Shown here in pieces: positions 32,468-41,989 of a stretch of DNA of 46,193 bases. The stretch's first letter is position 1. Each line of letters opens with the position of its first letter. Source of the stretch: Firmicutes bacterium UBA6806 (GTDB lineage Bacteria; Bacillota; Clostridia; Peptostreptococcales; Acidaminobacteraceae); assembly GCA_002452745.1 (NCBI GenBank), contig DKFC01000038.1, positions 1-46,193 of the forward strand. The letters run 5' to 3'. The position numbers and the translations under genes are program-made. Under the pieces are notes generated by a model. That model was not told the origin of the DNA and did no database searches. It worked only from the letters and a program-made list of their open reading frames with translations.

Positions 32468-33328
32468 TCATATAAGCAACATTAAAATTCCCAACACTAA
32501 AATGGTCAGCCCCACTGTGCTCCTCATAGTAAGTCTTTCTTTTAGAAAGAGATATGAAAATCCAATGGTTATGAGGATACTCAGTTTATCAATTGGAACG
32601 ACCACACTTGCAGGGCCTTCTTGAAGTGCGCGATAATAACAAAGCCACGAACCCCCAGTGGCAAATCCGGAGAGAATTAAAAAGACCCAGCTCTTTGAAT
32701 CAATATCCTTCACAGTGTGCTGTTTTTTTGTTATAAATACCACACCCCATGCCATAATTAGAACCACAAAAGTTCTAATTGCCGTTCCAAGATTGGATTC
32801 AATTCCCACGATACCAACCTTGCCAAGAATAGATGTCAGGCTGGCAAAAACAGCAGCTCCCAGTGCATAGACCAACCACAGGTGCCCCTCTTTTTCAGCC
32901 GTTTTCGTCTCTTTTTTCTGTATCATCAGATAAGTCCCGACACCAATCAATAGCATGGAGACAATCTTAAAACCTGTGACGGCTTCATTTAGAAAAACAA
33001 ATGCGAAAATCATCGTCAAGAGGGTGCTGGATTTATCAATTGGTGTCACTTTGTTGACATCCCCTATTTGCAATGCCTTAAAGTAGCAGAGCCATGAAGC
33101 TCCAGTTGAAACACCTGATAAAATCAAGAATATCAAGGTTTTTGAATCAAGGTTACTGAGTGCTGAAAATGACCCAACTACCCCTACCATAATCCATGAA
33201 AAAAACAGCACAACCACAGTTCTCACTGCGGTTGCCACATTTGAATCTGTATTGGTAATGCCAATTTTGGCAAGTATTGTCGTCAAACCCGCAAATAACG
33301 CCGCGCCAAAAGCATAAAAGATCCACAT
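32468..33328 (-). CDS. EamA/DMT-family transporter
   Basis: 286 residues with 10 membrane helices in two EamA halves. The halves are similar to each other (LAKIGITNTDSNVATAVRTV and LGKVGIVGIESNLGTAIRTF; SGVSTGASWLCYFKAL and SGFATGGSWLCYYRAL), showing the internal duplication of the family. It probably exports metabolites or amino acids; the substrate is unknown. The ATG at 33328 has a weak RBS (AAAGGAATAAGCG at some distance). It stands alone between a lipoprotein gene and the CheA-like kinase operon. Confidence 0.9.
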   Translation of the reverse strand: MWIFYAFGAALFAGLTTILAKIGITNTDSNVATAVRTVVVLFFSWIMVGVVGSFSALSNLDSKTLIFLILSGVSTGASWLCYFKALQIGDVNKVTPIDKSSTLLTMIFAFVFLNEAVTGFKIVSMLLIGVGTYLMIQKKETKTAEKEGHLWLVYALGAAVFASLTSILGKVGIVGIESNLGTAIRTFVVLIMAWGVVFITKKQHTVKDIDSKSWVFLILSGFATGGSWLCYYRALQEGPASVVVPIDKLSILITIGFSYLFLKERLTMRSTVGLTILVLGILMLLI

Positions 33329-33412
33329 TTGAAATCACGCTTATTCCTTTCTGAATTTATTCTTATCACAAAGGACAATTTCTGTCAATATTCCTTTTAA
33401 CAATTCACTTGA

Positions 33413-35329
33413 TTATTCAAGCGGCAGTTCTATTACAAACACCGTTCCAACATCCAGCTGTGTACTGACATGAATCGTACCACCTAGCCCCCTCACTTTC
33501 TCCTTAACTGAAGAGAGTCCAATCCCTCTTCCGCTCAGCATGGAAACGGTCTCTCTCGTTGAAAAACTGTCCTCAAATATCAAGTTTATAATTTCGCCTT
33601 CGGTCATCTGTTTTAACTGCGACTGTGTCACCAAGTTTTGCTCAATAGCCTTCTTGGCAATTGTATCAGAGCTAATACCACCACCATCATCTCTAATGCT
33701 CAGTTTGAAAGTACCATTGCCCTTTTCCACATGGCAGTGGATGGAACCTGAAATCGGTTTGTTTTTTTCTGCACGTTCGTCTGGAAACTCAATTCCATGA
33801 TCCGCTATATTTCGAAAGATGTGAATCAAAGATTTCGTCAGTCCTGCAAAGATTTTAGGATTTATGTACACGCTGTCTCCAGTCACTTGAAAGTCTTCGA
33901 TTTGTTTATTCAGCTTAATGGATATTAGTTTCGTATAATCACCATACCCCTGCAACACTTCATTAATGGTGGGGTAAGTCAACCTGTGGAAATGCTCTAG
34001 TATAAAGCTCGACTCTGTAGGGGGAAATCGCTTATTTATGAGTTTCTCCAAGTCTTGAATCCGATCATAGTGAACGACAACTCTCTTTTCAGTCTGGAAA
34101 AAATCATCTCCTAGAAATGAACTGATAATTTCTAAATCCCTTGAGACAAAATCGTCAAATGCAACACTTTTAAAAAGATCGTTTATCCCTTCTTTAGTTT
34201 GAGTTTCAAGCATCTTTGACAATTTGTCTTCAAGCAAGTGCAAATTCATGGCTGTGTTGTGGAAAGCATGTAACGAAAAATCGCCCTTCATGGTGTGCAC
34301 CGCTCTAAAAAGTGCTTGGACTGGATATTCCGTTTGCGCGATTATCTGCTCTGATGTCTCAAAAAAGGTCTGGGCCTCTTCGAGAGCATCTAATATTTCT
34401 GACTTGTGATTCATGGCAGTAAGAACCAATTTCATGTTGTTTTTTTCTTCAATTGACTTGTTCTCAAGCGCCTTTTTATCTGTGACATCTGTCAATATGA
34501 CCATCAAAACTTTTTTCTCTTTGAAATCTATAACCTTATAGTCAATATCAATATGCCTATTTCTTATAAAAAGGGATTCTGGCAGCAATCTGATGTATAT
34601 TTTCGCCCGTTGCCTGTTTGTTTGTGCGAATAAACTGTTAAAAGTGTGCATCATCTGCTTTGACATATCATCTGGAGCATAAGACTCTAAGAGTTCTATT
34701 AGATGCAGCCCTCCAATGGGCTTTCCAAAGATCTCTTCACAAACTCGACTGTACTCCTCATAGATTATCAAATCCTCTCCGAAGGATAAAAAACCCTGCT
34801 CTGCATGATTCATGAGATTTTTGATTTCCCTATTTTTCAGCTCGATTTGCCTTCTGAACTGACGTTCCTGTTCATGCGCTTCTCTCAGCAACCTTTGCTG
34901 TTCATTTAGAACCAAGATTTCTCTCTCTTTCATCTCGGACATGACTGCCAAAAAATGACTGATACTGACAACGCCATCATAGCATCCTTCGTTTGTGACA
35001 ACAACATAGTCATATACGTTATCAGCATGGCGTCTCATGGCTTCATACCCAAATTTAGCCAGATCATATTGCACGTCCAATATTAAAATATCTCTTTTCA
35101 TAATCAGTTCTATTGGACGATTCAGGTAGAGGGCAAACCCAAATTGACTGCCAATTTTCTGATAGAAGTGATTTCTCATAATCAACCCGACAGGCTGATG
35201 TTCATCCGTTATAACCACTACGCCATCTGCGTTTGGAGTTGCTTCAAAGTACTTGTGCAAAACACTTCCCTTGTGCTCTTGCAAAAAGGTCTGAGCCTTC
35301 TCCACAAGTCCGGCAATTGTCTCTTCCAT
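33413..35329 (-). CDS. CheA-like hybrid histidine kinase: N-terminal sensor, PAS, Hpt, HATPase
   Basis: 638 residues. The N-terminal 130 residues look like a CBS-pair-type sensor (GVVVITDEHQPVGLI; DYVVVTNEGCYDGVVSI). A coiled coil (about 131-170) and a PAS-like region (about 172-285) follow. The Hpt domain has the phosphorylatable H345 in AVHTMKGDFSLHAF. The C-terminal ATPase carries the N box (HIFRNIADHGIE), G1 (RDDGGGI), F (DSFSTRETVS) and G2 (GRGIGLSSVKEKV) boxes as in CheA. There is no CheW-like domain and no membrane helix, so it is a soluble kinase not wired to chemoreceptors in the usual way. Third gene after a CheX-like and a CheY-like gene. Confidence 0.9.
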   Translation of the reverse strand: MEETIAGLVEKAQTFLQEHKGSVLHKYFEATPNADGVVVITDEHQPVGLIMRNHFYQKIGSQFGFALYLNRPIELIMKRDILILDVQYDLAKFGYEAMRRHADNVYDYVVVTNEGCYDGVVSISHFLAVMSEMKEREILVLNEQQRLLREAHEQERQFRRQIELKNREIKNLMNHAEQGFLSFGEDLIIYEEYSRVCEEIFGKPIGGLHLIELLESYAPDDMSKQMMHTFNSLFAQTNRQRAKIYIRLLPESLFIRNRHIDIDYKVIDFKEKKVLMVILTDVTDKKALENKSIEEKNNMKLVLTAMNHKSEILDALEEAQTFFETSEQIIAQTEYPVQALFRAVHTMKGDFSLHAFHNTAMNLHLLEDKLSKMLETQTKEGINDLFKSVAFDDFVSRDLEIISSFLGDDFFQTEKRVVVHYDRIQDLEKLINKRFPPTESSFILEHFHRLTYPTINEVLQGYGDYTKLISIKLNKQIEDFQVTGDSVYINPKIFAGLTKSLIHIFRNIADHGIEFPDERAEKNKPISGSIHCHVEKGNGTFKLSIRDDGGGISSDTIAKKAIEQNLVTQSQLKQMTEGEIINLIFEDSFSTRETVSMLSGRGIGLSSVKEKVRGLGGTIHVSTQLDVGTVFVIELPLE

Positions 35330-35353
35330 GATGATTTACCCCCTTTACTTAAA

Positions 35354-35716
35354 TCAGTCGTTTAGCGCATCCCCGATGATATCCAGTACCACCTCTTCTT
35401 CAAAGGGTTTTGAGATGTAATTCAGTGCACCAGCATCAAGTGCTTCCAATATGGTATCACCCTTTCCAAGCGCGGAAATCATGATAACCCGTGCTTCTGA
35501 ATCGAACGATAAAATTGCCCTGAGACATTCTATGCCATTCATATTCGGCATGGTTATATCAAGCGTCACAACATCAGGTTTCAGCTCTCTGTATTTTTCG
35601 ATCCCTTCAGCGCCATCTGATGCTTCCCCTGCAATTGCATGCCCATTTGACTCAATTATTCTCTTTAGCTTATTTCTAGACATCGCTGAATCATCTATAA
35701 TCAATATATTTGCCAT
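35354..35716 (-). CDS. CheY-like single-domain response regulator
   Basis: 120 residues, receiver domain only. Acidic pocket D8-D9 (IIDDSAMSR), phospho-acceptor Asp in VVTLDITMPNMNG, the switch Ser in MISALG, and the invariant Lys in YISKPFEEE. No output domain, so it acts by protein contact or as a phosphate shuttle. The ATG has AGGAGGATGAT. Second gene of the CheX-CheY-CheA-like operon. Confidence 0.95.
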   Translation of the reverse strand: MANILIIDDSAMSRNKLKRIIESNGHAIAGEASDGAEGIEKYRELKPDVVTLDITMPNMNGIECLRAILSFDSEARVIMISALGKGDTILEALDAGALNYISKPFEEEVVLDIIGDALND

Positions 35717-35725
35717 ATCATCCTC

Positions 35726-36604
35726 CTATATATTAAACACGATTTCTATTTTCCCAAAATTTAATTGACAAGGTACGATAATCAGTTGATTTTTTGCTTT
35801 TAAAATACCATCATGAGAAATCATTTGAGGTTCAAGGTCGCATTTGACGCTCTTATGATACAGATTTGAAATAAACAATCCATTTTGACAATTCATAAAT
35901 TCACCCAATGAATCCTTTGCCAAAGCATCCATCGTCTCAATTGGTTCCTCAGCATAAATTGCCGCAAATTTTACGGCACTTGCCTCATCGGTTAAAATCC
36001 CCGTCAAAATATCATGCTCTCCAATAATCTTTTGAAACGCAAAATAGTCATAAGAATAGTTGTCAGTCACATACGGTTTTTCAATAATCACTTCGCTGTC
36101 GATAAATCTCACTATATTTCGGATAAACAGTTCTATATACTCTTTAAAAACCCCTTCATTGGGCTTTTCCAAATTTTCTAGCATCATTCCAACAATTTGA
36201 TCTGTATTGTTGCTCTTTAGAATTTCCAATTCCCTTTCAGTAAATCCGGAATCCTTTTTATATTTTTCCAAAAGACGCTCATAGGACTCATACGATAAAA
36301 TTTCCTGATCTACGAGTATCTGACCTAAGAGTACATGTGACTCCCTTTGTTTTTTGAGAAGTTCTAGCAGTTGCGACTCTGTCATGTATCCAGCGCCCAC
36401 AGCAATATCCCCAAAACGCATGTCTTTTGTCATCTGCTCTTGATGGATTCTTTTGACCTGACTTGCATTCATAAGTCCAGATTCAATCGCCAAAACACCT
36501 AATTTGACTCTTGTGGACTCCTGTGCTCTCAAAACCTCTTTTAGCTGTTCCGGCGATATGATTTGTTTTTTTAATAAATAGTTGCCAAAGTATTTATTGT
36601 ACAT
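35726..36604 (-). CDS. MshEN-like repeats fused to a CheX-like phosphatase domain
   Basis: 292 residues. The first 115 hold four repeats of the pattern F/LG-x2-L-x5-I-x4-QL-x3-L-x2-Q (for example FGNYLLKKQIISPEQLKEVL and FGDIAVGAGYMTESQLLELL). This resembles the MshEN/GspE-N motif, which in some proteins binds c-di-GMP. The C-terminal half resembles CheX/CheC and has the phosphatase signature E235-x2-N238-x3-G242 (SLGEFMNCQNGLF). It would remove phosphate from the CheY-like protein encoded 9 bases downstream. The ATG has AGGGAGGATTGC. First gene of the operon. c-di-GMP binding is inference only. Confidence 0.8.
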   Translation of the reverse strand: MYNKYFGNYLLKKQIISPEQLKEVLRAQESTRVKLGVLAIESGLMNASQVKRIHQEQMTKDMRFGDIAVGAGYMTESQLLELLKKQRESHVLLGQILVDQEILSYESYERLLEKYKKDSGFTERELEILKSNNTDQIVGMMLENLEKPNEGVFKEYIELFIRNIVRFIDSEVIIEKPYVTDNYSYDYFAFQKIIGEHDILTGILTDEASAVKFAAIYAEEPIETMDALAKDSLGEFMNCQNGLFISNLYHKSVKCDLEPQMISHDGILKAKNQLIIVPCQLNFGKIEIVFNI

Positions 36605-36735
36605 GCAATCCTCCCTGTTTATCGACTATTGGTAAACTGTAACTTCCGCCATCGCCAAAGGCCACAATTTTTTTGACTATATCACACCCATGTTATGGCA
36701 CTGTAAAATCGTATATAAATTACTGCAAAATAAAA

Positions 36736-36762
36736 CGGCCCTCCGATTTTACAGGTTGGCCG
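36736..36762 (-). terminator. Terminator after the asparaginase gene
   Basis: Stem CGGCC/GGCCG with a 17-base loop (which can pair further); on the minus strand it is followed by TTTTATTTT. Confidence 0.65.
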
Positions 36763-36770
36763 CTTATTCT

Positions 36771-37841
36771 TTAGTATTCTTCAAACATCCTCTGAATCTC
36801 TCTGGATTCATCTGTCACAGTCAGTGCTAGCATGAGCAAAATCCGAGCTTTCTGAACACTGTGCATCATCGCCGTGACAAAATCCAATTTTTCAAATTTC
36901 TCAGTTAGTGTAACCATCCCCGATCCCGTTCTCGACCCTACTACGATGACAATTCCCCTTTTTCTCGCTTCCATAAGGCTATTCATGGTTGCCTCTGGCA
37001 TGTTGGAATGCCCAACACCAGCGTTTATAATTCCACTTGCACCAATTTTCACAGCGGCATCAATCAAAAGTCCATCTGAATCCAAGGTCGTATAATTGAC
37101 ATCTACCCTTGGCAGTGTTTTTAGATCTGATACATCAAATTCAGTTTGATATGTGTGTTTTTTTAAAGGGGCAGATATGAAATACGGTACTGCATTTTGC
37201 ATATAACCTAAATAACCCGTATCAGGGCATTGAAAGGCACCAGTATTTGTGGTATTGGTCTTTGTCACGCCAAAAGCACTGCTAATTTGGTCGTTCATAC
37301 AGACGAGTACACCTTTATTCTTTGCTGATGGACTGGCTGCAAGAGCCACAGCATTGACTAAGTTTAGCGGTCCATCTGCGCTGAGTCCAGTGGAAGGTCT
37401 CATAGAAGCCACCAAGACAACGGGGTTTTGACTTTTTATCACTAAATTCAAGAAATAGGCAGTCTCCTCAAGCGTATCCGTCCCGTGTGTCACAACAATC
37501 CCCTCTATTTCAGAAGTCTCAAACAAGCGATTGATTCGCTTTGCAAGTGCCAATAAATTTTCAAAACTCAACTTGGAACTCCCGATGTTATATATCTGCT
37601 CCCCAACAATATCTGCAAATTGGTTGATTTCTGGAACAGCCTTTATAAGCGCCTCAATGCCCACTGGCTGAATGCCTTGACTTGAACCATAATCAGTAAG
37701 TGACAAGCTGTTTCGTCCCTGACTCGCTATTGTTCCACCAGTTGCCAAGATTGCAATTTTAGGTTTTTTATCTCTTTCTTTCAACTGCTCCTGTTGCATC
37801 CAGTTTTCCTGTTGTTCTTCACTTTTCTGTATATGTTTCAT
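36771..37841 (-). CDS. L-asparaginase
   Basis: 356 residues. Catalytic motifs of the bacterial asparaginase family: ILATGGTIAS (nucleophile Thr, about T37) and VVTHGTDTLEETAYFL (second Thr-Asp pair). It hydrolyses asparagine, and possibly glutamine or other amides, to the acid and ammonia. An unusual glutamine/lysine-rich N-terminal extension of about 27 residues has no signal-peptide character, so the enzyme is cytoplasmic. The ATG at 37841 has ATGGAGGCGGAT; the ATG six codons upstream is less likely. Last gene of an operon with a CapA-like protein and an M20 peptidase. Confidence 0.92.
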   Translation of the reverse strand: MKHIQKSEEQQENWMQQEQLKERDKKPKIAILATGGTIASQGRNSLSLTDYGSSQGIQPVGIEALIKAVPEINQFADIVGEQIYNIGSSKLSFENLLALAKRINRLFETSEIEGIVVTHGTDTLEETAYFLNLVIKSQNPVVLVASMRPSTGLSADGPLNLVNAVALAASPSAKNKGVLVCMNDQISSAFGVTKTNTTNTGAFQCPDTGYLGYMQNAVPYFISAPLKKHTYQTEFDVSDLKTLPRVDVNYTTLDSDGLLIDAAVKIGASGIINAGVGHSNMPEATMNSLMEARKRGIVIVVGSRTGSGMVTLTEKFEKLDFVTAMMHSVQKARILLMLALTVTDESREIQRMFEEY

Positions 37842-37900
37842 ATCCGCCTCCATATGCATTCATTCACGCCGCTATTGATAGTCACGGTAATCTTTATTTT

Positions 37901-39190
37901 TTATAAATAAAGATACCCATATTCGTCTATTATCTCTATTTTTGTTCCGTATTCGTCTGAAAGCCTTGCTAAATCCTCTAAGATTCTCTTACCTGCCTCT
38001 TTATTTGCAAGTTCCGGTCTGCCTTTTCTAGAAGGCAACTTGTCAAAACCAAGTGTAATCGGGATAATCTCCACCTTTTCAATCTGACCTGCTTCCACAT
38101 CAAAGGAAACCATCACAGATTCAAAGACTTTCTGATTGGCCGCCAGTCCTTTTGTACCTTTGGCACTTCTAGCCTCATATGCATCTGAAGGTGTATTTTC
38201 AGCACCAAGTCCATAAATATCATAAAATTCTGCTGGCTGTCTTTCAACAGAGTCGTTTTGTATGATGAAATCGCCTAAACTATAAAAAATTGGGCATTTT
38301 TTATATACCTCAAATCCCCTCAAAATATGAGGGCCATGTCCCAGATACGCATTTGCACCACTGTCGATGCAAAGTCTTGCAAAATCCCGTGCAAAATCTG
38401 AAGAGATGCTCTTATCTGCGCCTTTAAACTCGTGCACATGGTGACTGACAAGCACCACATCAGCTTGTCGCTTTGCCTCTTCAATGGCTTTTACAATGCG
38501 TTTGGCATCGCCTCGATGATACGTTGTAACCGTTCCTGTCTTTCCAACTTCAAATCGAATGTTGCCAATGGCAAATCCCTCTTCTGGTTTGACAAACCCC
38601 TCTCGTTCCAGTTGCAGTCTCCTTGCATTGACATCTGTCTTGTTGACGATGGACTTCAATGCCTCCACTTCTTCTGATGGCAAGTAGTGAACGGCGTTAA
38701 ATCTCAACATGTTAATACCTGGGCGCCCCTTTACATCAGGTCTCTGTTCCCCAGCTATGTGCCAGTCACGTCCTGTGGACGATACACTGATAAGCGCAAC
38801 CCGGCCCTCTGGTGTGTCAATATATTTGGGCTGACTTGCTTCCGCCAGATTGTTTCCAATTCCCGCATAGATAAATTCTGAACGTTCCAGATGTCTTATA
38901 GTGGTTAAAAGTCCTTCGTGCCCCCAATCAAGAGCATGGTTTGTGGCACAGGCGTAGAGATTAAATCCAAGCCATTTTAAGTCTTGAAGTACTGTTGGCC
39001 TTGCCGCTACCCATGTGCCACCGCTCACAGCCGCCGGTGATACTTCAAAATCATGAACCAAAAATTCAAAGTTTGTAAACCTGACGTCTGCTTTTTCTAG
39101 TATCTTCTTTATTTTTATTAAGTTTTTATCTTCATATGAAAACCGCTTTGTTATCAGTGTATCTCCTGTTGCAACTATTGAAATTGCCAT
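37901..39190 (-). CDS. CapA-family protein (PGA_cap metallophosphatase-like)
   Basis: 429 residues. Motifs of the CapA/PgsA fold, a calcineurin-like variant: VATGDTLITKR, RFTNFEFLVHD, CATNHALDWGHEG, VSHHVHEF and YLGHGPHILRG. No signal peptide or membrane helix is seen, unlike the membrane CapA of poly-gamma-glutamate synthesis. The ATG at 39190 has GAGAGGTGAAAA. It lies between peptidase and asparaginase genes, so a catabolic role on a glutamyl or other peptide may be more likely than capsule synthesis (inference). Confidence 0.88.
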   Translation of the reverse strand: MAISIVATGDTLITKRFSYEDKNLIKIKKILEKADVRFTNFEFLVHDFEVSPAAVSGGTWVAARPTVLQDLKWLGFNLYACATNHALDWGHEGLLTTIRHLERSEFIYAGIGNNLAEASQPKYIDTPEGRVALISVSSTGRDWHIAGEQRPDVKGRPGINMLRFNAVHYLPSEEVEALKSIVNKTDVNARRLQLEREGFVKPEEGFAIGNIRFEVGKTGTVTTYHRGDAKRIVKAIEEAKRQADVVLVSHHVHEFKGADKSISSDFARDFARLCIDSGANAYLGHGPHILRGFEVYKKCPIFYSLGDFIIQNDSVERQPAEFYDIYGLGAENTPSDAYEARSAKGTKGLAANQKVFESVMVSFDVEAGQIEKVEIIPITLGFDKLPSRKGRPELANKEAGKRILEDLARLSDEYGTKIEIIDEYGYLYL

Positions 39191-39252
39191 TTTTCACCTC
39201 TCGTCTTTCACTTCGATTTGGCTTTACATTCCCTTTCTAAAGGTTTATGCTG

Positions 39253-40380
39253 TCAGCTCATTTTAAAGCGATTTACTTCCTTGACCAATTCTACTAAAAA
39301 CGTCCCTGACTTTATCAAGTCTGTGATGTGGATAAATTCATCATTGGTGTGATTCTTAAAATACCCTGTTGCAATGCCCAGTGTCTGAATGCCGTTAAAA
39401 TTAAAATGATTGCCGTCCATGCCACCTCCACTGGTTGAAAACTGTGGCTCAACGCCCATTCCCTTCATTGCACTTATAGCCATTGAAGAGATTCCTTCAC
39501 TCTGTGCCACTGAAAAAGCTGGATAAAGAATTTCTGACTCTATTTCAATCTCTGCTTGATATTCACTTGCCACAGCAGTAAGGATGGGTTTGACTGACTT
39601 TAAATAGGCTTCTATTTCGCCTTCTTTTGCGCTTCTAACTTCTCCCAAGATTTCCACATAATCACACACGATATTGGTGCTATCCCCTCCATGAAACGAA
39701 CCATAATTGGCTGTTGTATACGTGTTGATTCTTCCTTCCTCAATTTTACTCAGCGCAACAGCTGCAACTTTTATGGCATTTATCCCCTTTTCAGGCTCAT
39801 TGCCCGCATGTGCACTTCTTCCCTTCACGGTAAGTTTCAACTTGCACTTGGAAGGCCCACAGTTCACAATTCTGCCGAATCTTCCCGGTGCATCAAACAC
39901 ATAGGCTATCTTGGATTTAATCCTTCTGTAGTCGAGATATTTAGCACCCAAAACCCCCATTTCCTCACACACTGAAAATACAACTTCAATATCACCATGC
40001 GGAATATTGAGTGCTTTTATTTGTCTCAATCCATCTAAAATAGCGCAAACTCCCGCCACATCATCTGCTGCCAGTATAGTACTTCCATCGCTTGAAATAA
40101 GTCCCTTTTCATAATCTATCTGAGGATGAATTCTCCCATTGTTTTTAACCCTATCCATATGTGCTGAAAACAGTACAGACGGCACTTTAGGGTCACCTTT
40201 CAACACAGCTATGAGATTTCCAGTATTCCCTCCTATGATGTCTCCAGTACGATCTTCGTCAACTTCAAGTCCAAGTTCTTGAAGTTGAGTTTTTAGAAAA
40301 TCGCCTATTTCCCTTTCATCTTTTGAATGAACATTCATGGTGACCAATTCTAAAAAGTCCTCTATGATTAATTGATTCAA
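39253..40380 (-). CDS. M20-family metallopeptidase, tripeptidase (PepT-like) type
   Basis: About 375 residues. Zinc-site motifs: FSAHMDRV (first His), ILAADDVAG (bridging Asp), CEEMGVLGA (catalytic Glu) and, near the end, a GGGMDGNHFNFNG loop with the last His. GDFL and AHAGNEPEKGINAI mark the dimerisation domain. It probably trims small peptides in the cytoplasm. I chose the TTG at 40380, which has AAGGAAGTG in front and gives the usual family N-terminus; an ATG at 40398 is the alternative. First gene of the peptidase/CapA/asparaginase operon. Confidence 0.88.
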   Translation of the reverse strand: MNQLIIEDFLELVTMNVHSKDEREIGDFLKTQLQELGLEVDEDRTGDIIGGNTGNLIAVLKGDPKVPSVLFSAHMDRVKNNGRIHPQIDYEKGLISSDGSTILAADDVAGVCAILDGLRQIKALNIPHGDIEVVFSVCEEMGVLGAKYLDYRRIKSKIAYVFDAPGRFGRIVNCGPSKCKLKLTVKGRSAHAGNEPEKGINAIKVAAVALSKIEEGRINTYTTANYGSFHGGDSTNIVCDYVEILGEVRSAKEGEIEAYLKSVKPILTAVASEYQAEIEIESEILYPAFSVAQSEGISSMAISAMKGMGVEPQFSTSGGGMDGNHFNFNGIQTLGIATGYFKNHTNDEFIHITDLIKSGTFLVELVKEVNRFKMS

Positions 40381-40556
40381 AACTTCACTTCCTTCCATTT
40401 CAATTCTGGTTTACAGTTCTTTTCAAACCCTGGTTTTTATTATATACTTGAGAATAATCAAACAATTGACTTCAATATATAATTGCCCGTTAGCTGAATT
40501 TTACCAAATATAGAAAGTCTGAATAATGTCTTAAATCTGTCTAAAAGGAGCACAAA

Positions 40557-41873
40557 ATGAAAATAGGCTTGCTGGGTACTCAGTATCGCATAAATCGAAT
40601 GAAACTTGTCATTGAAAAATACTTTCCAGAAATACAACCCATCTATTTTCACGAAAAATCATATTACTATGAACCCGAGCTTGGCAATGAATTGATAAAA
40701 GCCAAAAATAATTTAGATGGTTTTGTCTTTGCAGGTGAACTGGTCTTCCAAAATTACAATAAAATCTTCTATCCAGATGTGCCCACTGCTTATATAGCAA
40801 AGGACTGGACTTCTCTACAAAGCGCCCTTCTCAATGCCTCTCTAAAGGGCATTGATATTGGTAGAGTCAGTATCGACAGCTACGCATCCTCCATGGTTGA
40901 CGAAATCTACTCAGGTTTAGAGCTTCAAGAATCTGTACACATCCTCAAGAGAGGTGTTTTTAATTCTGCCTATGCCGAGCGTATTTTAGGTGAACACATC
41001 CACTTTTTCGAATCGGGCCAAGTAAGTGGCTGTATTACTTCCATCAGCAGCATCTATGATCGCCTCACCAAATTGGATATTCCAACGGTATATGTTTACC
41101 CAACTACTGAGGCCATTGTAAAGGCCATTAATCATGTAAAAGACACATATGATGTTCTTCATAGTCTCACCCAAGATGTTGTCATCCTGATTATTCATAT
41201 TGTCCCAAAAAAAGAGTACTCTCACATTCGAAAAGATGAGTACCTCTATACCCACGAGAAGATAAAAGTCGCCGAAGAAGTCTATTATTTCGCAAAAAAT
41301 ACAAATGCCGCAGTGGTTAGCGACTCTCTAAATCAATTTATTGTCTTAATGAATCAAAAGGACTTTTTAGAGTATACCAATGGGTTACAGCGATTTTACT
41401 TGCTCAATTCCATACAAGCCAACACTGATTGTGATGTCAATATAGGTGTTGGATATGGGAATAACCCTGGGATCGCAAAGTATAACGCCAATTTGGCAAT
41501 TGAAAAATGTGATGGCAAACAAGTCAATCAAACTTATATTGTAAGCAACAGCCACACTATTATTGGCCCACTGGATTTCTTAACCAAAAATGATACCACT
41601 CAGGCCATTGATGAGAAAGTCTTCGCCGATTTGACCAGTCGCTCTCAAATTTCTCAAAACCTCATCTTTAAAATCTATACGCTTATGGAAAAAAACAAGC
41701 GTAATTCCTTTACCACACTTGAACTCGCTCAACTTCTAAACATGTCACAGCGAAATGCCAGTCGGCTGATTCATAAGTTGGAAGACTCTGGGTTTGCTCA
41801 ACTGGTTGGCAGCAAGAGCTCTGGTTCTCACGGGAGGCCCAGCGATGTTTATTGGATTGATTTTAAACTATAA
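40557..41873 (+). CDS. Transcriptional regulator with Rossmann-like N-terminus, GGDEF-like domain and winged helix
   Basis: 438 residues, no signal peptide. The N-terminus (MKIGLLGTQYRINRMKLVIE) starts like a nucleotide- or ligand-binding Rossmann unit. The middle part ends in IGVGYGNNPGIAKYNANLAI, resembling the degenerate cyclase-like fold of GGDEF/GTP cyclohydrolase III domains without a GGDEF motif. The C-terminus is a winged helix-turn-helix (FTTLELAQLLNMSQRNASRLIHKLEDSG). The ATG has AAGGAGCACAA. It is divergent from the peptidase/CapA/asparaginase operon, so it most likely regulates it. I do not recognise a named family. Confidence 0.75.
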   Translation: MKIGLLGTQYRINRMKLVIEKYFPEIQPIYFHEKSYYYEPELGNELIKAKNNLDGFVFAGELVFQNYNKIFYPDVPTAYIAKDWTSLQSALLNASLKGIDIGRVSIDSYASSMVDEIYSGLELQESVHILKRGVFNSAYAERILGEHIHFFESGQVSGCITSISSIYDRLTKLDIPTVYVYPTTEAIVKAINHVKDTYDVLHSLTQDVVILIIHIVPKKEYSHIRKDEYLYTHEKIKVAEEVYYFAKNTNAAVVSDSLNQFIVLMNQKDFLEYTNGLQRFYLLNSIQANTDCDVNIGVGYGNNPGIAKYNANLAIEKCDGKQVNQTYIVSNSHTIIGPLDFLTKNDTTQAIDEKVFADLTSRSQISQNLIFKIYTLMEKNKRNSFTTLELAQLLNMSQRNASRLIHKLEDSGFAQLVGSKSSGSHGRPSDVYWIDFKL

Positions 41874-41938
41874 AGCCTGATGTTGATGTTGCCACAGTCA
41901 AATCATCTGAATTAAAATCCCATGTTATATTGAAATCA

Positions 41939-41984
41939 AAAAGCAGATACCCGACTTGTTCTACAAGATTCAGTATCTGCTTTT
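41939..41984. terminator. Bidirectional terminator
   Basis: Arms AAAAGCAGATAC / GTATCTGCTTTT with an inner CTTGT/ACAAG hairpin, between the converging regulator and methyltransferase genes. Confidence 0.85.
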
Positions 41985-41989
41985 AATTT

